Shown here: positions 1 through 5,957 of the stretch, one piece after another
Numbering within the stretch: position 1 is the first letter of the stretch
Layout: every line of letters begins with the position of its first letter
From: Porticoccaceae bacterium
GTDB taxonomy: Bacteria > Pseudomonadota > Gammaproteobacteria > Pseudomonadales > Porticoccaceae
Assembly: GCA_002591625.1 (NCBI GenBank)
Contig: PCDB01000004.1
Location: 56,150 to 62,106, forward strand
Reading direction: 5' to 3'
DNA length: 5,957 nucleotides
The notes under the pieces: model-generated
What the model saw: the letters and a program-made list of their open reading frames with translations, nothing else
Told to the model about the DNA's origin: nothing
The model's database searches: none
Position numbers and translations under genes: made by a program

Positions 1-237
1 TTGAACGTTTTGCGGATTATGTTGCCCGAATGCTTTCTCTGGTGGCACCAAGAATTGAGCCTCAGAACCAGCAACCAGCCCCTCAAGAACTTCCTCAAAA
101 CCTGGCAATAAACTCCCATCTCCCAACAAAAACCTCGCCGGAGACGACTCAAAGTTAGAGTCTATGATGTGTCCGTCTTCTAATGCCAAAGAGAAGTTAA
201 ATGTAATTTCGGCTCCTTGCCGTATCGAATTCAACAT
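1..237 (-). CDS. fkpB: FKBP-type peptidyl-prolyl cis-trans isomerase, SlpA/FkpB family (3' end cut off by window)
   Basis: The first 79 residues are visible, starting MLNSIRQGAEITFNFSLALE; the gene runs off the window at coordinate 1. FKBP enzymes catalyse cis-trans isomerisation of X-Pro bonds. This short family (about 150 residues in E. coli) is cytosolic and related to SlyD, with a chaperone insert domain that would lie in the missing part. Visible family features are the DG pair at residues 21-22, the FLLGDGSLLPGFEEVLEGL stretch at about 36-54, which is the classic FKBP strand-turn-helix, and AFGQHNP at 69-75, matching the AFG-x-x-x-P motif. The start is an ATG 6 bases after the lspA stop. 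In-frame extension upstream is blocked by that stop. The only ribosome-binding candidate is a weak AAAGAG at 250-255, 12 bases from the ATG, so translation may depend on coupling to lspA. Placement after lspA agrees with the known lspA-fkpB-ispH order. Identity is confident; activity is inferred from family. Confidence 0.9.
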   Translation of the reverse strand, partial: MLNSIRQGAEITFNFSLALEDGHIIDSNFESSPARFLLGDGSLLPGFEEVLEGLVAGSEAQFLVPPEKAFGQHNPQNVQ

Positions 238-243
238 AAAAAA

Positions 244-756
244 TTATTGCTCTTTTATCTGGTCTACCTGCATAGCGTCAAAAAACAAACTATCCAAGAT
301 CAGCAGAATCGCACCGAGTGTAATACAACTATCTGCAATGTTAAATGCTGGAAAATGCAAACCAGACCAGTGAAAATCAAGAAAATCTACAACATAACCT
401 AAAAGCACCCTATCACTCAGGTTTCCGAGAGCGCCCCCTAGAATTAGAGCCATAGCTAATCGTTCAATACGTTTGTTATCTGGCAATAGCGCTATCCAAA
501 TAATGATACCACAGCTCACAATGCCTGCCACTGCGCTCAACGCCCAACGCTGCCAACCCCCTGCATCGCTCAGAAAACTAAATGCAGCCCCATGGTTATG
601 GACCCGCACTACGTTGAAGTAAGAAGTGATATTTTGAACATCACCATAGTTAAAGCTATTCGTAATAACTCGCTTGGCTAACTGATCTAGTATCAGCACA
701 CATAGAGCAATCAGATACCAAAAAATCAATTTTCGGGGATGCAACATTTCAAGCAT
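244..756 (-). CDS. lspA: Lipoprotein signal peptidase (prolipoprotein signal peptidase II)
   Basis: This 170-residue protein has the usual length for LspA. It is an inner-membrane aspartyl protease that removes the signal peptide from diacylglyceryl-modified prolipoproteins just before the lipidated cysteine, after Lgt and before Lnt. Four hydrophobic segments are visible at about 11-28, 69-90, 98-114 and 141-160. Conserved motifs are LDQLAK (23-28), NHGAAFSFL (53-61), GNLSDR (111-116) with catalytic Asp115, VVDFLDF (122-128) and FNIADS (138-143) with catalytic Asp142. Both catalytic aspartates are present, so the enzyme should be active. The ATG at 756 is preferred because GAGGTGA lies 6 bases upstream; an internal ATG at 747 (Met4) is a weaker alternative. 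The start overlaps the 3' end of ileS by 8 bases, indicating translational coupling. The AGGWQRW stretch at 65-71 recalls proteobacterial, including betaproteobacterial, LspA. Its frame is the same as that of fkpB downstream. Confidence 0.97.
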   Translation of the reverse strand: MLEMLHPRKLIFWYLIALCVLILDQLAKRVITNSFNYGDVQNITSYFNVVRVHNHGAAFSFLSDAGGWQRWALSAVAGIVSCGIIIWIALLPDNKRIERLAMALILGGALGNLSDRVLLGYVVDFLDFHWSGLHFPAFNIADSCITLGAILLILDSLFFDAMQVDQIKEQ

Positions 757-3571
757 ACATTCTCACCTCACCGGAGCCACTTACGTTACTTACACAGCGT
801 CCACATAATTGAGGATGTTCCAAGTTACTACCTACATCTGCGAGGAAGTGCCAACACCGAACGCATTTTTTCCCACTTGACCGTTCTATCAGTACTTTCA
901 AGCCGGAGGTGCAGGCATCTGCTGAGCTGTCGGCATCCTCTATGGGTCTCAAAATCGCGGACGATGTAATGGTCACAAAACGAAGCTCATTCCCCAATTT
1001 AGCTAAAGCTTTAAAATTTTGTTCATCCGCATAGATAGAAACGTCAGCTTCTAGCGAGCCTTTGATAGAACCGAGATTTCTTTGGAGTTCAATGACCCGA
1101 TTGATGGCCTCTTTGGCTTCAAGAATGGTATCCCAATCGTCTCGATGGATATCGCTTCCGAACTCAAGTGCCGGCATTTCTGACCACTCACTCACAAAGA
1201 CGGTGGCATCGCGAACACCAGGCATGAACCCCCAAATTTCATGTGCGGTGAAACTTAAAATGGGTGCGATCCAACGAACAAAGGCCTCACTAATATGATA
1301 CAACGCGGTCTGAGCAGATCTTCTAGGTAAACTCAATGCACTGCATGTATAAATTCGATCTTTTATAATATCTAAATAAAACCCTCCCATGTCACGGACG
1401 CAGAAATTATGCAACTTTTGCGTTACCAGATGAAACTGGAATTTTTCATAGGCCTCTACGATTTCTGTTTGCAAAGATGCTGCTCTATCAAGGGCCCACA
1501 GATCTAGGGCAAGCATTTTTGAATGCGGCAACACATCACTATCAGGATCAAACCCGTCAAGATTTGACAAGAAATAACGTGCTGTATTTCTAATTCTTCT
1601 ATACGAGTCTGCTGATCTTTGAAGAATTTCTTCCGATACAGCTATCTCACTCTTGTAATCAACAGATGCCACCCATAAGCGGAGCACATCCGCGCCCAGC
1701 TTATTGATAACATTTTGTGGAGAAATAACGTTACCGATAGACTTAGACATTTTTCTGCCATGTTCATCAACGGCAAATCCATGTGTTACCACCGTCTTAT
1801 AGGGAGCCGAGCTATTTATAGCGATTGCGGTTTTTAAGGACGATTGGAACCATCCTCTATATTGATCAGAGCCCTCCAGATAGAGATCTGCTGGATAGGC
1901 TAGTTGATCGCGAACGCCAAGAACTGAAGCATGAGTCACGCCCGAATCAAACCATACATCCAGTGTATCAGTTACTTTTTCATAACTCTCAGAATCGGCT
2001 CCCAAGAATTCGTTTTCATCGATTTTGTACCATGCGTCAATGCCATTCTTTTCAACCAGTTTTGCCACTCTTTCGATCAATTCAGAATTTCTAGGATGGA
2101 TTAATCCTGTCTGTCGATGCACAAATACTGTTATGGGCACGCCCCACGTGCGTTGCCGAGACACGCACCAATCTGGGCTATCTTCAAGCATTGAACTGAT
2201 TCTTGCCTCGCCCCAATCAGGGTGCCACTTGACCGATTTCACTGCATTCAGCGCTTTTACTAGCAACCCTTTCTCGTCCATAGAAACAAACCATTGCGGC
2301 GTAGCTCGATAAATAAGCGGTGTTTTTGTTCGCCAACAATGAGGGTAGCTATGGGTGAACTGTTCACAAGCCATAAGCAATTGCTTCTCTCTGAGGAGCT
2401 CAATCACCTTTTGATCAACCTTGTAGACGTGCTCACCAGCAAATATCTCCACTGCATCGCTGAATAGCCCGTTGCTCATCACATAATTAAGAGTGCCGAT
2501 CCCATTTTGTTTTGCAATATTGAAGTCATCGACACCATGATCCGGCGCCGTATGGACGCACCCTGTGCCCGTTTCGGCTGTAACATGTGGTCCAACTAGA
2601 ATCGGAATTTCTCTTCTATAAAATGGATGATTAGCAACTAATCCCTCGAGGTTACTTCCCACGCAGCGAGAAATCACAAGGTAATCACTAACTTGGAGCC
2701 TTTCCATTGTCTCTTCCAGAAGCGATTGCGCTAAGACAAGTCTTATCGTCTCTCCATTGATTTTGCATTCGGTCAAGCTATAGTCTAAGTCAGGAGCTAC
2801 GCAGATCGCTTGACTACTTGGAATCGTCCATGGTGTTGTAGTCCAGATTAATAAGTAGGTCCTCTCCTCTCCTTTAAGGACATGAAAATCATCATATAAC
2901 TTATCTAAATTAGTGCCAGGCAAAACCTCATATGCAACATCAATGGCAAAAGATTTCTTTTCAATGTATTCCACTTCCGCCTCTGCGAGCGCGGAACCAC
3001 CAACCACGCTCCAATAAACTGGCTTATATCCTTTTACCAAGTGGCCATTCTCGATTATCTTTCCAAGAGCACGAATAGTGTTTGCTTCCACTTCATGATG
3101 CATTGTCAGATAGGGCTTCTCCCAATCAGCAAAAACACCCAAACGAACAAAATCACTTTTCTGGGTGTCAACCTGTTTCTGCGCATACTCCCTACATTTT
3201 TGTCGAAAAGCTGAGTAACTTGCTTTGATTCCAGCTTTCCCAATTTTCTTCTCCACGTTGTGTTCTATCGGCAAACCGTGGCAATCCCAGCCAGGCACAA
3301 ATGGACAATCAAAACCAAGTAATGTGCGAGATTTTACAACCATATCCTTAAGGATTTTGTTTATGGCATGTCCAATGTGAATATCACCATTTGCATATGG
3401 CGGACCATCATGCAAAATGAATTTTTTCCTCCCCGAACGTGCGTACCGAATTTGCTGATAAATGTTTTGCTCACGCCATGTTTCAAGGATTTTTGGTTCC
3501 ATTTGCGCCAAGTTTGCTCGCATTGGAAATGAGGTCTTTGGGAGGTTTAAAGTATTCTTGTAATCGGTCAT
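749..3571 (-). CDS. ileS: Isoleucyl-tRNA synthetase (class I, bacterial IleS with C-terminal zinc finger)
   Basis: IleS is cytosolic and charges tRNA-Ile with isoleucine using ATP, then hydrolyses misacylated Val-tRNA-Ile in its CP1 editing domain. The 940-residue product matches the E. coli length of about 938. In order it shows [11 protein letters not shown] at 58-68 (the HIGH signature), the CP1 editing domain at about 180-400 with WTTTPWTIP at 243-251 and [14 protein letters not shown] at 337-350, WFDSG at 540-544, GSDQYRGWF at 567-575, KMSKS at 607-611, the anticodon-binding region at about 640-840, and a C-terminal zinc finger with Cys903, Cys906, Cys923 and Cys926. The ATG at 3571 is chosen because it puts HIGH at the E. 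coli position, gives the family N-terminus [11 protein letters not shown], and follows AAAGAGA by 5 bases. An in-frame GTG at 3610, touching the ribF stop, would add 13 residues but lacks a ribosome-binding site. The CP1 zinc cysteines of some homologues are replaced here (WSVVGG at 187-192). Confidence 0.98.
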   Translation of the reverse strand: MTDYKNTLNLPKTSFPMRANLAQMEPKILETWREQNIYQQIRYARSGRKKFILHDGPPYANGDIHIGHAINKILKDMVVKSRTLLGFDCPFVPGWDCHGLPIEHNVEKKIGKAGIKASYSAFRQKCREYAQKQVDTQKSDFVRLGVFADWEKPYLTMHHEVEANTIRALGKIIENGHLVKGYKPVYWSVVGGSALAEAEVEYIEKKSFAIDVAYEVLPGTNLDKLYDDFHVLKGEERTYLLIWTTTPWTIPSSQAICVAPDLDYSLTECKINGETIRLVLAQSLLEETMERLQVSDYLVISRCVGSNLEGLVANHPFYRREIPILVGPHVTAETGTGCVHTAPDHGVDDFNIAKQNGIGTLNYVMSNGLFSDAVEIFAGEHVYKVDQKVIELLREKQLLMACEQFTHSYPHCWRTKTPLIYRATPQWFVSMDEKGLLVKALNAVKSVKWHPDWGEARISSMLEDSPDWCVSRQRTWGVPITVFVHRQTGLIHPRNSELIERVAKLVEKNGIDAWYKIDENEFLGADSESYEKVTDTLDVWFDSGVTHASVLGVRDQLAYPADLYLEGSDQYRGWFQSSLKTAIAINSSAPYKTVVTHGFAVDEHGRKMSKSIGNVISPQNVINKLGADVLRLWVASVDYKSEIAVSEEILQRSADSYRRIRNTARYFLSNLDGFDPDSDVLPHSKMLALDLWALDRAASLQTEIVEAYEKFQFHLVTQKLHNFCVRDMGGFYLDIIKDRIYTCSALSLPRRSAQTALYHISEAFVRWIAPILSFTAHEIWGFMPGVRDATVFVSEWSEMPALEFGSDIHRDDWDTILEAKEAINRVIELQRNLGSIKGSLEADVSIYADEQNFKALAKLGNELRFVTITSSAILRPIEDADSSADACTSGLKVLIERSSGKKCVRCWHFLADVGSNLEHPQLCGRCVSNVSGSGEVRMYA
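763..769 (-). promoter_or_regulatory. Strong ribosome-binding site of lspA inside the end of ileS
   Basis: The minus strand reads GAGGTGA, a seven-base perfect match to the complement of the proteobacterial 16S rRNA 3' end, 6 bases before the lspA ATG at 756. It lies wholly within the last codons of ileS, so ileS translation covers it. It decides the lspA start in favour of 756 over the internal ATG at 747. Confidence 0.8.
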
Positions 3572-3576
3572 TACTA

Positions 3577-3583
3577 TCTCTTT
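3577..3583 (-). promoter_or_regulatory. Probable ribosome-binding site of ileS
   Basis: The minus strand reads AAAGAGA, ending 5 bases before the ATG at 3571. It is a moderate purine-rich match rather than a consensus site. No comparable motif precedes the alternative GTG at 3610, so it supports the shorter ileS reading frame. Confidence 0.55.
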
Positions 3584-3610
3584 TTCATCAAATAATTCTG
3601 TTGGGAGCAC

Positions 3611-4606
3611 CTAAATCATTTCATCATGAAGCAAGTTCTTGATGGCACGCACATCTTGTGTAATGCGCGAAACCAATTCTTCTAATCCATCAAATTTTTG
3701 TTCCTCCCTTACTTTGTGCAGAAATTCTACCGTAATGAACTGCGTATACAAATCACCCGAAAAATCTAGCAGATGCACTTCCAAAATGGGTTTAACCGCA
3801 TCACCAATAGTCGGACGAACTCCGACATTTGCGGCGCCAAAATATCTTTTCTCTCCCACATAAACGCGAACGGCAAAGACACCGGATAGCGGTGCGCGAT
3901 TCCGATGCAAATGAACATTTGCGGTTGGAAATCCCAGCGCTTGGCCCAGATGCTGGCCATGCACAACCCTACCGGTTATTGCAAAAGCTCTCCCAAGAAG
4001 TTGCTTAGCACCGACAAAATCGCTGGTCTCGACTAACTTTCTTACAAGCGTGCTACTTATGCGCTGACCATCAACCTCGAGGGTATCTGTATCTTCAACT
4101 TTATAATTATAGCGCGAGCTATAAGCGCGAAGCATACCAATATCGCCGCTCCGATCGCATCCGAATCTAAAATCATCACCAACAATTAAGTGTTGAACCC
4201 CGAGCCCTCGTGAAAGCACGCGCGCTATAAAATCACTTGCACTAAGGTTTCGCAACTCGCGATTGAAACGCAAACAGACCACCCGATCAACTCCAAAAGC
4301 CAAAAGCGATTCAATCTTTTCACGCAATCTCATCAGCCTAGCTGGCGCTCGTTCGTCACCAAAAAATTCTTTAGGTTGCGGTTCGAAGGTTGTTACGATT
4401 GATGTCAACTCGTTTTCATCAGAACGCTTCAGAACCGAATCTAAAACGGACTGATGTCCCAAATGGACGCCATCGAAAGAGCCTATGCTAACAACAGATC
4501 GACGACCTTGCGCATGTAACGCATCCAGATTGCGAACAAAAGTCACCTTTTCTTCGAGCACTTTTTTATCATCCTTTACATTCAAGTGCAAAATTATACT
4601 TGGCAT
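3611..4606 (-). CDS. ribF: Bifunctional riboflavin kinase / FMN adenylyltransferase (FAD synthetase)
   Basis: RibF phosphorylates riboflavin to FMN and then adenylates it to FAD, in the cytosol. The N-terminal FMN adenylyltransferase domain (about 36-200) carries GSFDGVHLGH at 42-51 (the nucleotidyltransferase HxGH motif), FEPQP at 74-78, GDDFRFG at 143-149 and RISSTLVR at 182-189. The C-terminal riboflavin kinase domain (about 205-328) carries GRVVHG at 212-217, GFPTAN at 225-230, ANVGVRPTIG at 259-268 and LEVHLLDF at 275-282, where Glu276 is the likely catalytic base. Both domains look intact. The 331 residues from the ATG at 4606 exceed E. coli RibF (about 313), the excess being at the N-terminus. 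That ATG has no evident ribosome-binding site. An in-frame GTG at 4561 (316 residues) follows AAGGA by 10 bases, and another GTG at 4546 (311 residues) matches the E. coli N-terminus in length. The gene is certain; only its start is in doubt. The stop lies 39 bases before the ileS ATG. Confidence 0.96.
   Translation of the reverse strand: MPSIILHLNVKDDKKVLEEKVTFVRNLDALHAQGRRSVVSIGSFDGVHLGHQSVLDSVLKRSDENELTSIVTTFEPQPKEFFGDERAPARLMRLREKIESLLAFGVDRVVCLRFNRELRNLSASDFIARVLSRGLGVQHLIVGDDFRFGCDRSGDIGMLRAYSSRYNYKVEDTDTLEVDGQRISSTLVRKLVETSDFVGAKQLLGRAFAITGRVVHGQHLGQALGFPTANVHLHRNRAPLSGVFAVRVYVGEKRYFGAANVGVRPTIGDAVKPILEVHLLDFSGDLYTQFITVEFLHKVREEQKFDGLEELVSRITQDVRAIKNLLHDEMI
4572..4576 (-). promoter_or_regulatory. 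Possible ribosome-binding site for a downstream GTG start of ribF
   Basis: The minus strand reads AAGGA, 10 bases before the in-frame GTG at 4561. The nominal ATG at 4606 is preceded only by AT-rich sequence (GCTTTAATTCTA) with no such motif. If used, RibF would have 316 residues, closer to the E. coli length. Confidence 0.35.
4593..4598 (-). promoter_or_regulatory. Candidate -10 element (TATAAT) for a ribF-ileS-lspA-fkpB promoter
   Basis: A perfect TATAAT hexamer on the minus strand overlaps codons 3 to 5 of the longest ribF frame. The hexamer 17 bases upstream is TTAGCT (4616-4621), a poor -35 match, and there is no TG extension. A transcript from here would begin after the ATG at 4606 and so require a downstream ribF start. 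In AT-rich sequence such a hexamer can arise by chance. Confidence 0.25.
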
Positions 4607-4673
4607 TAGAATTAAAGCTAACTGGTATATCGATAAATATCGTCGACTGGAATGATTTACAGCTCATCAAAGA

Positions 4674-5957
4674 TTATTCGAACTCTCTAACCTCAGGCCC
4701 ACGAAAATCACGCAGACTGAACCCAAGAGAGTAAAGAGCCAAAACATACACCAAGATTCCAAAAAAGCATAGCATGCAAAGCCGCAGCAGACGCTGCCAC
4801 CATTCAAAGCTCTGCCATATTGAAATATCCATCGCTCCAACAAATGTAGCCAAAATATAAACCGCTACAATCATAAAAACTAGCGCCCCCGATAATCGAA
4901 CAAAAAAAGCCGATGCAGCCTCGAACTTTTTTAGGATCCCATCTCTTCGCAGCCCCAATAAGAGAAGTGCGGCATTGACATAAGCGGCTAGAGAGGTTGC
5001 AAGAGCAAGGCCGACATGTCCAATATTTGCCCAATAATGTAAAGGCACCACGAAAAGCAAATTCATTAACATATTTGCCCCCATGGCAATGATTCCAAAA
5101 CGCACGGGTGAGGTCATATCTTGACGGGCAAAAAACCCCGGGGCTAAAACCTTAATCAGCATGAACCCAACAAGACCAAGGGCATATGCTCTTAGGCTAA
5201 ATGCGGACATTTGCATATCACGAACCGTCATCACATCGCCATAAAAGAAGAGGGTCGTAAGAATGGGATGAGCCAATAATATCAGCGCTGCTGCCGACGG
5301 AACAGCAAGCAACAGGACCGTTTTAATAGCCCAATCAAGTGTTAGCGAATAGGAGTCGCTCGACTGCAACGCATGATATCGGGACAGATTAGGCAAAATA
5401 ACAGTTGCAATTGCCACACCAAAAACCCCAAGCGGCAATTGGGCTAATCTATCGGAGTAATATAACCAGGATACACTGCCCGATGGCAAAAATGTCGCCA
5501 GAACAGTATCTAGTAACAAATTAACCTGACTAACGGAAACTCCAAAAATTGCTGGCGCCATCAACGCTAGAATCTTCCTTACGCCAGAATGCTGCCAATC
5601 AATAACTGGCATTGGTAACATATGTATCCGCTTAAGAAAGGGCAGTTGAAAAACGAACTGAATGGCTCCTGCACACAACACTCCCCAAGCTAACGCAAAC
5701 GTTGGTTCTTCAAACCATGGAGCGGCTATAAGCGCGGCCGAGATTAATGTTAAGTTTAAGAACAAAGGTGTAAAAGCAGGAACTGCAAACCGGTCATAGG
5801 TATTCAGAATTCCAGCAGCAAATCCAGTCAATGAAATAAAAAACAGATACGGAAAAGTAATCCGCAACATCGCTGCGGTCGCCGAAAATTTTTCGGGGGA
5901 GTCAAGGTACCAACGTGGAGCAAAAATTGCGGTTACCAGAGGAGAAAAAAGAACTAC
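4674..5957 (-). CDS. murJ: Lipid II flippase MurJ (MviN), 5' end cut off by window
   Basis: The last 427 residues are visible. The frame stays open to the window edge, so the Met codon at 5870 is internal, not the start. MurJ is an inner-membrane MOP-superfamily transporter that flips the peptidoglycan precursor lipid II to the periplasm. Many hydrophobic helices are visible. Family stretches include LRITFPYLFFISL at about 31-43, ILNTYDRFAVPAF at 50-62, APAIFGVSVSQVN at 134-146, SGSVSWLYYSDRL at 159-171, LPNLSR at 188-193 and VLAPGFFARQD at 270-280. Arg170 aligns, from recalled sequence, with E. coli Arg270, an essential cavity residue. About 100 residues are missing, including the first two helices and the positions of E. 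coli Arg18 and Arg24. The C-terminus (LGFSLRDFRG) resembles the E. coli end, so the 3' end is complete. ribF begins 67 bases downstream, matching the Pseudomonas order. A broken 5' part outside the window cannot be excluded. Confidence 0.96.
   Translation of the reverse strand, partial: VVLFSPLVTAIFAPRWYLDSPEKFSATAAMLRITFPYLFFISLTGFAAGILNTYDRFAVPAFTPLFLNLTLISAALIAAPWFEEPTFALAWGVLCAGAIQFVFQLPFLKRIHMLPMPVIDWQHSGVRKILALMAPAIFGVSVSQVNLLLDTVLATFLPSGSVSWLYYSDRLAQLPLGVFGVAIATVILPNLSRYHALQSSDSYSLTLDWAIKTVLLLAVPSAAALILLAHPILTTLFFYGDVMTVRDMQMSAFSLRAYALGLVGFMLIKVLAPGFFARQDMTSPVRFGIIAMGANMLMNLLFVVPLHYWANIGHVGLALATSLAAYVNAALLLLGLRRDGILKKFEAASAFFVRLSGALVFMIVAVYILATFVGAMDISIWQSFEWWQRLLRLCMLCFFGILVYVLALYSLGFSLRDFRGPEVREFE

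Noticed and set aside
337..350. No unusual system found after looking for toxin-antitoxin pairs, defence genes, riboswitches, T-boxes or mobile elements
   Set aside because: All intergenic gaps are 67 bases or shorter, leaving no room for a leader riboswitch or T-box, and every long frame is a recognised housekeeping gene. The coordinates given are only a placeholder for a window-wide statement.
164..402. Overlapping plus-strand open frames of 61-69 codons near the fkpB/lspA junction
   Set aside because: They lie antisense to well-supported fkpB and lspA, have no recognisable domain, and look like shadows of the coding strand.
739..2312. Several plus-strand open frames of 76-95 codons antisense to ileS
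   Set aside because: Each is opposite conserved IleS coding sequence. The translated residues show no family features.
3439..4454. Plus-strand open frames antisense to ileS and ribF, and a 66-codon minus-strand frame inside ribF
   Set aside because: They overlap highly conserved RibF or IleS sequence in other frames, with no independent start signal or domain.
4631..4642. Short inverted repeat cgataaatatcg between murJ and ribF, considered as a terminator or operator
   Set aside because: The stem is only 4-5 AT-rich pairs with a 2-4 base loop and no following T-run, so it cannot be supported as a terminator; a regulator site cannot be named from one copy.
4674..5870. Treating the Met codon at 5870 as the start of a short 398-residue MurJ
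   Set aside because: The same frame continues open to 5957 and the upstream residues (such as APRWYLDSPEKFSAT) align with E. coli MurJ, so the gene is truncated by the window, not short.
5882..5896. Inverted repeat CCGAAAA-T-TTTTCGG resembling a small hairpin
   Set aside because: It lies inside conserved murJ coding sequence (EKFSA region), the one-base spacer is too short for a normal loop, and no matching U-tract role fits mid-gene. Most likely chance.

Overview
The window is a co-oriented block of housekeeping genes from a proteobacterial chromosome. All five genes lie on the minus strand. In transcription order (right to left) they are murJ (5' end cut off by the window edge), ribF, ileS, lspA and fkpB (3' end cut off). 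This order is known from Gammaproteobacteria such as Pseudomonas (murJ-ribF-ileS-lspA-fkpB-ispH). The ribF-ileS-lspA-fkpB core is also shared with Escherichia coli and some Betaproteobacteria. The proteins look gamma/beta-proteobacterial throughout. Base composition looks moderately AT-rich by eye. I infer a gammaproteobacterium that is not a close enteric relative, but cannot name a genus.

Layout: 4674-5957 is murJ, the lipid II flippase, without its first roughly 100 residues. A gap of 67 bases follows, then ribF (3611-4606), the bifunctional riboflavin kinase/FAD synthetase, whose start is uncertain. A 39-base spacer leads to ileS (749-3571), a full-length class I isoleucyl-tRNA synthetase. 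ileS overlaps lspA (244-756, prolipoprotein signal peptidase) by 8 bases. Six bases after lspA begins fkpB (1-237), a SlpA-type FKBP peptidyl-prolyl isomerase. ispH would be expected just beyond coordinate 1. No stretch over 300 bases lacks a gene, and I see no tRNA, rRNA, CRISPR array, insertion sequence or convincing terminator.

The genes do not form one pathway. MurJ and LspA act at the inner membrane in envelope building. RibF makes FMN and FAD, IleS charges tRNA-Ile, and FkpB is a cytosolic folding helper. The tight spacing from ribF to fkpB points to co-transcription, with translational coupling at ileS/lspA. All genes look intact where visible. I find no undescribed system here. The points worth a second look are small: start-site questions in ribF and ileS, loss of the CP1-domain zinc cysteines in IleS, and lspA and fkpB sharing one frame across a single stop codon.
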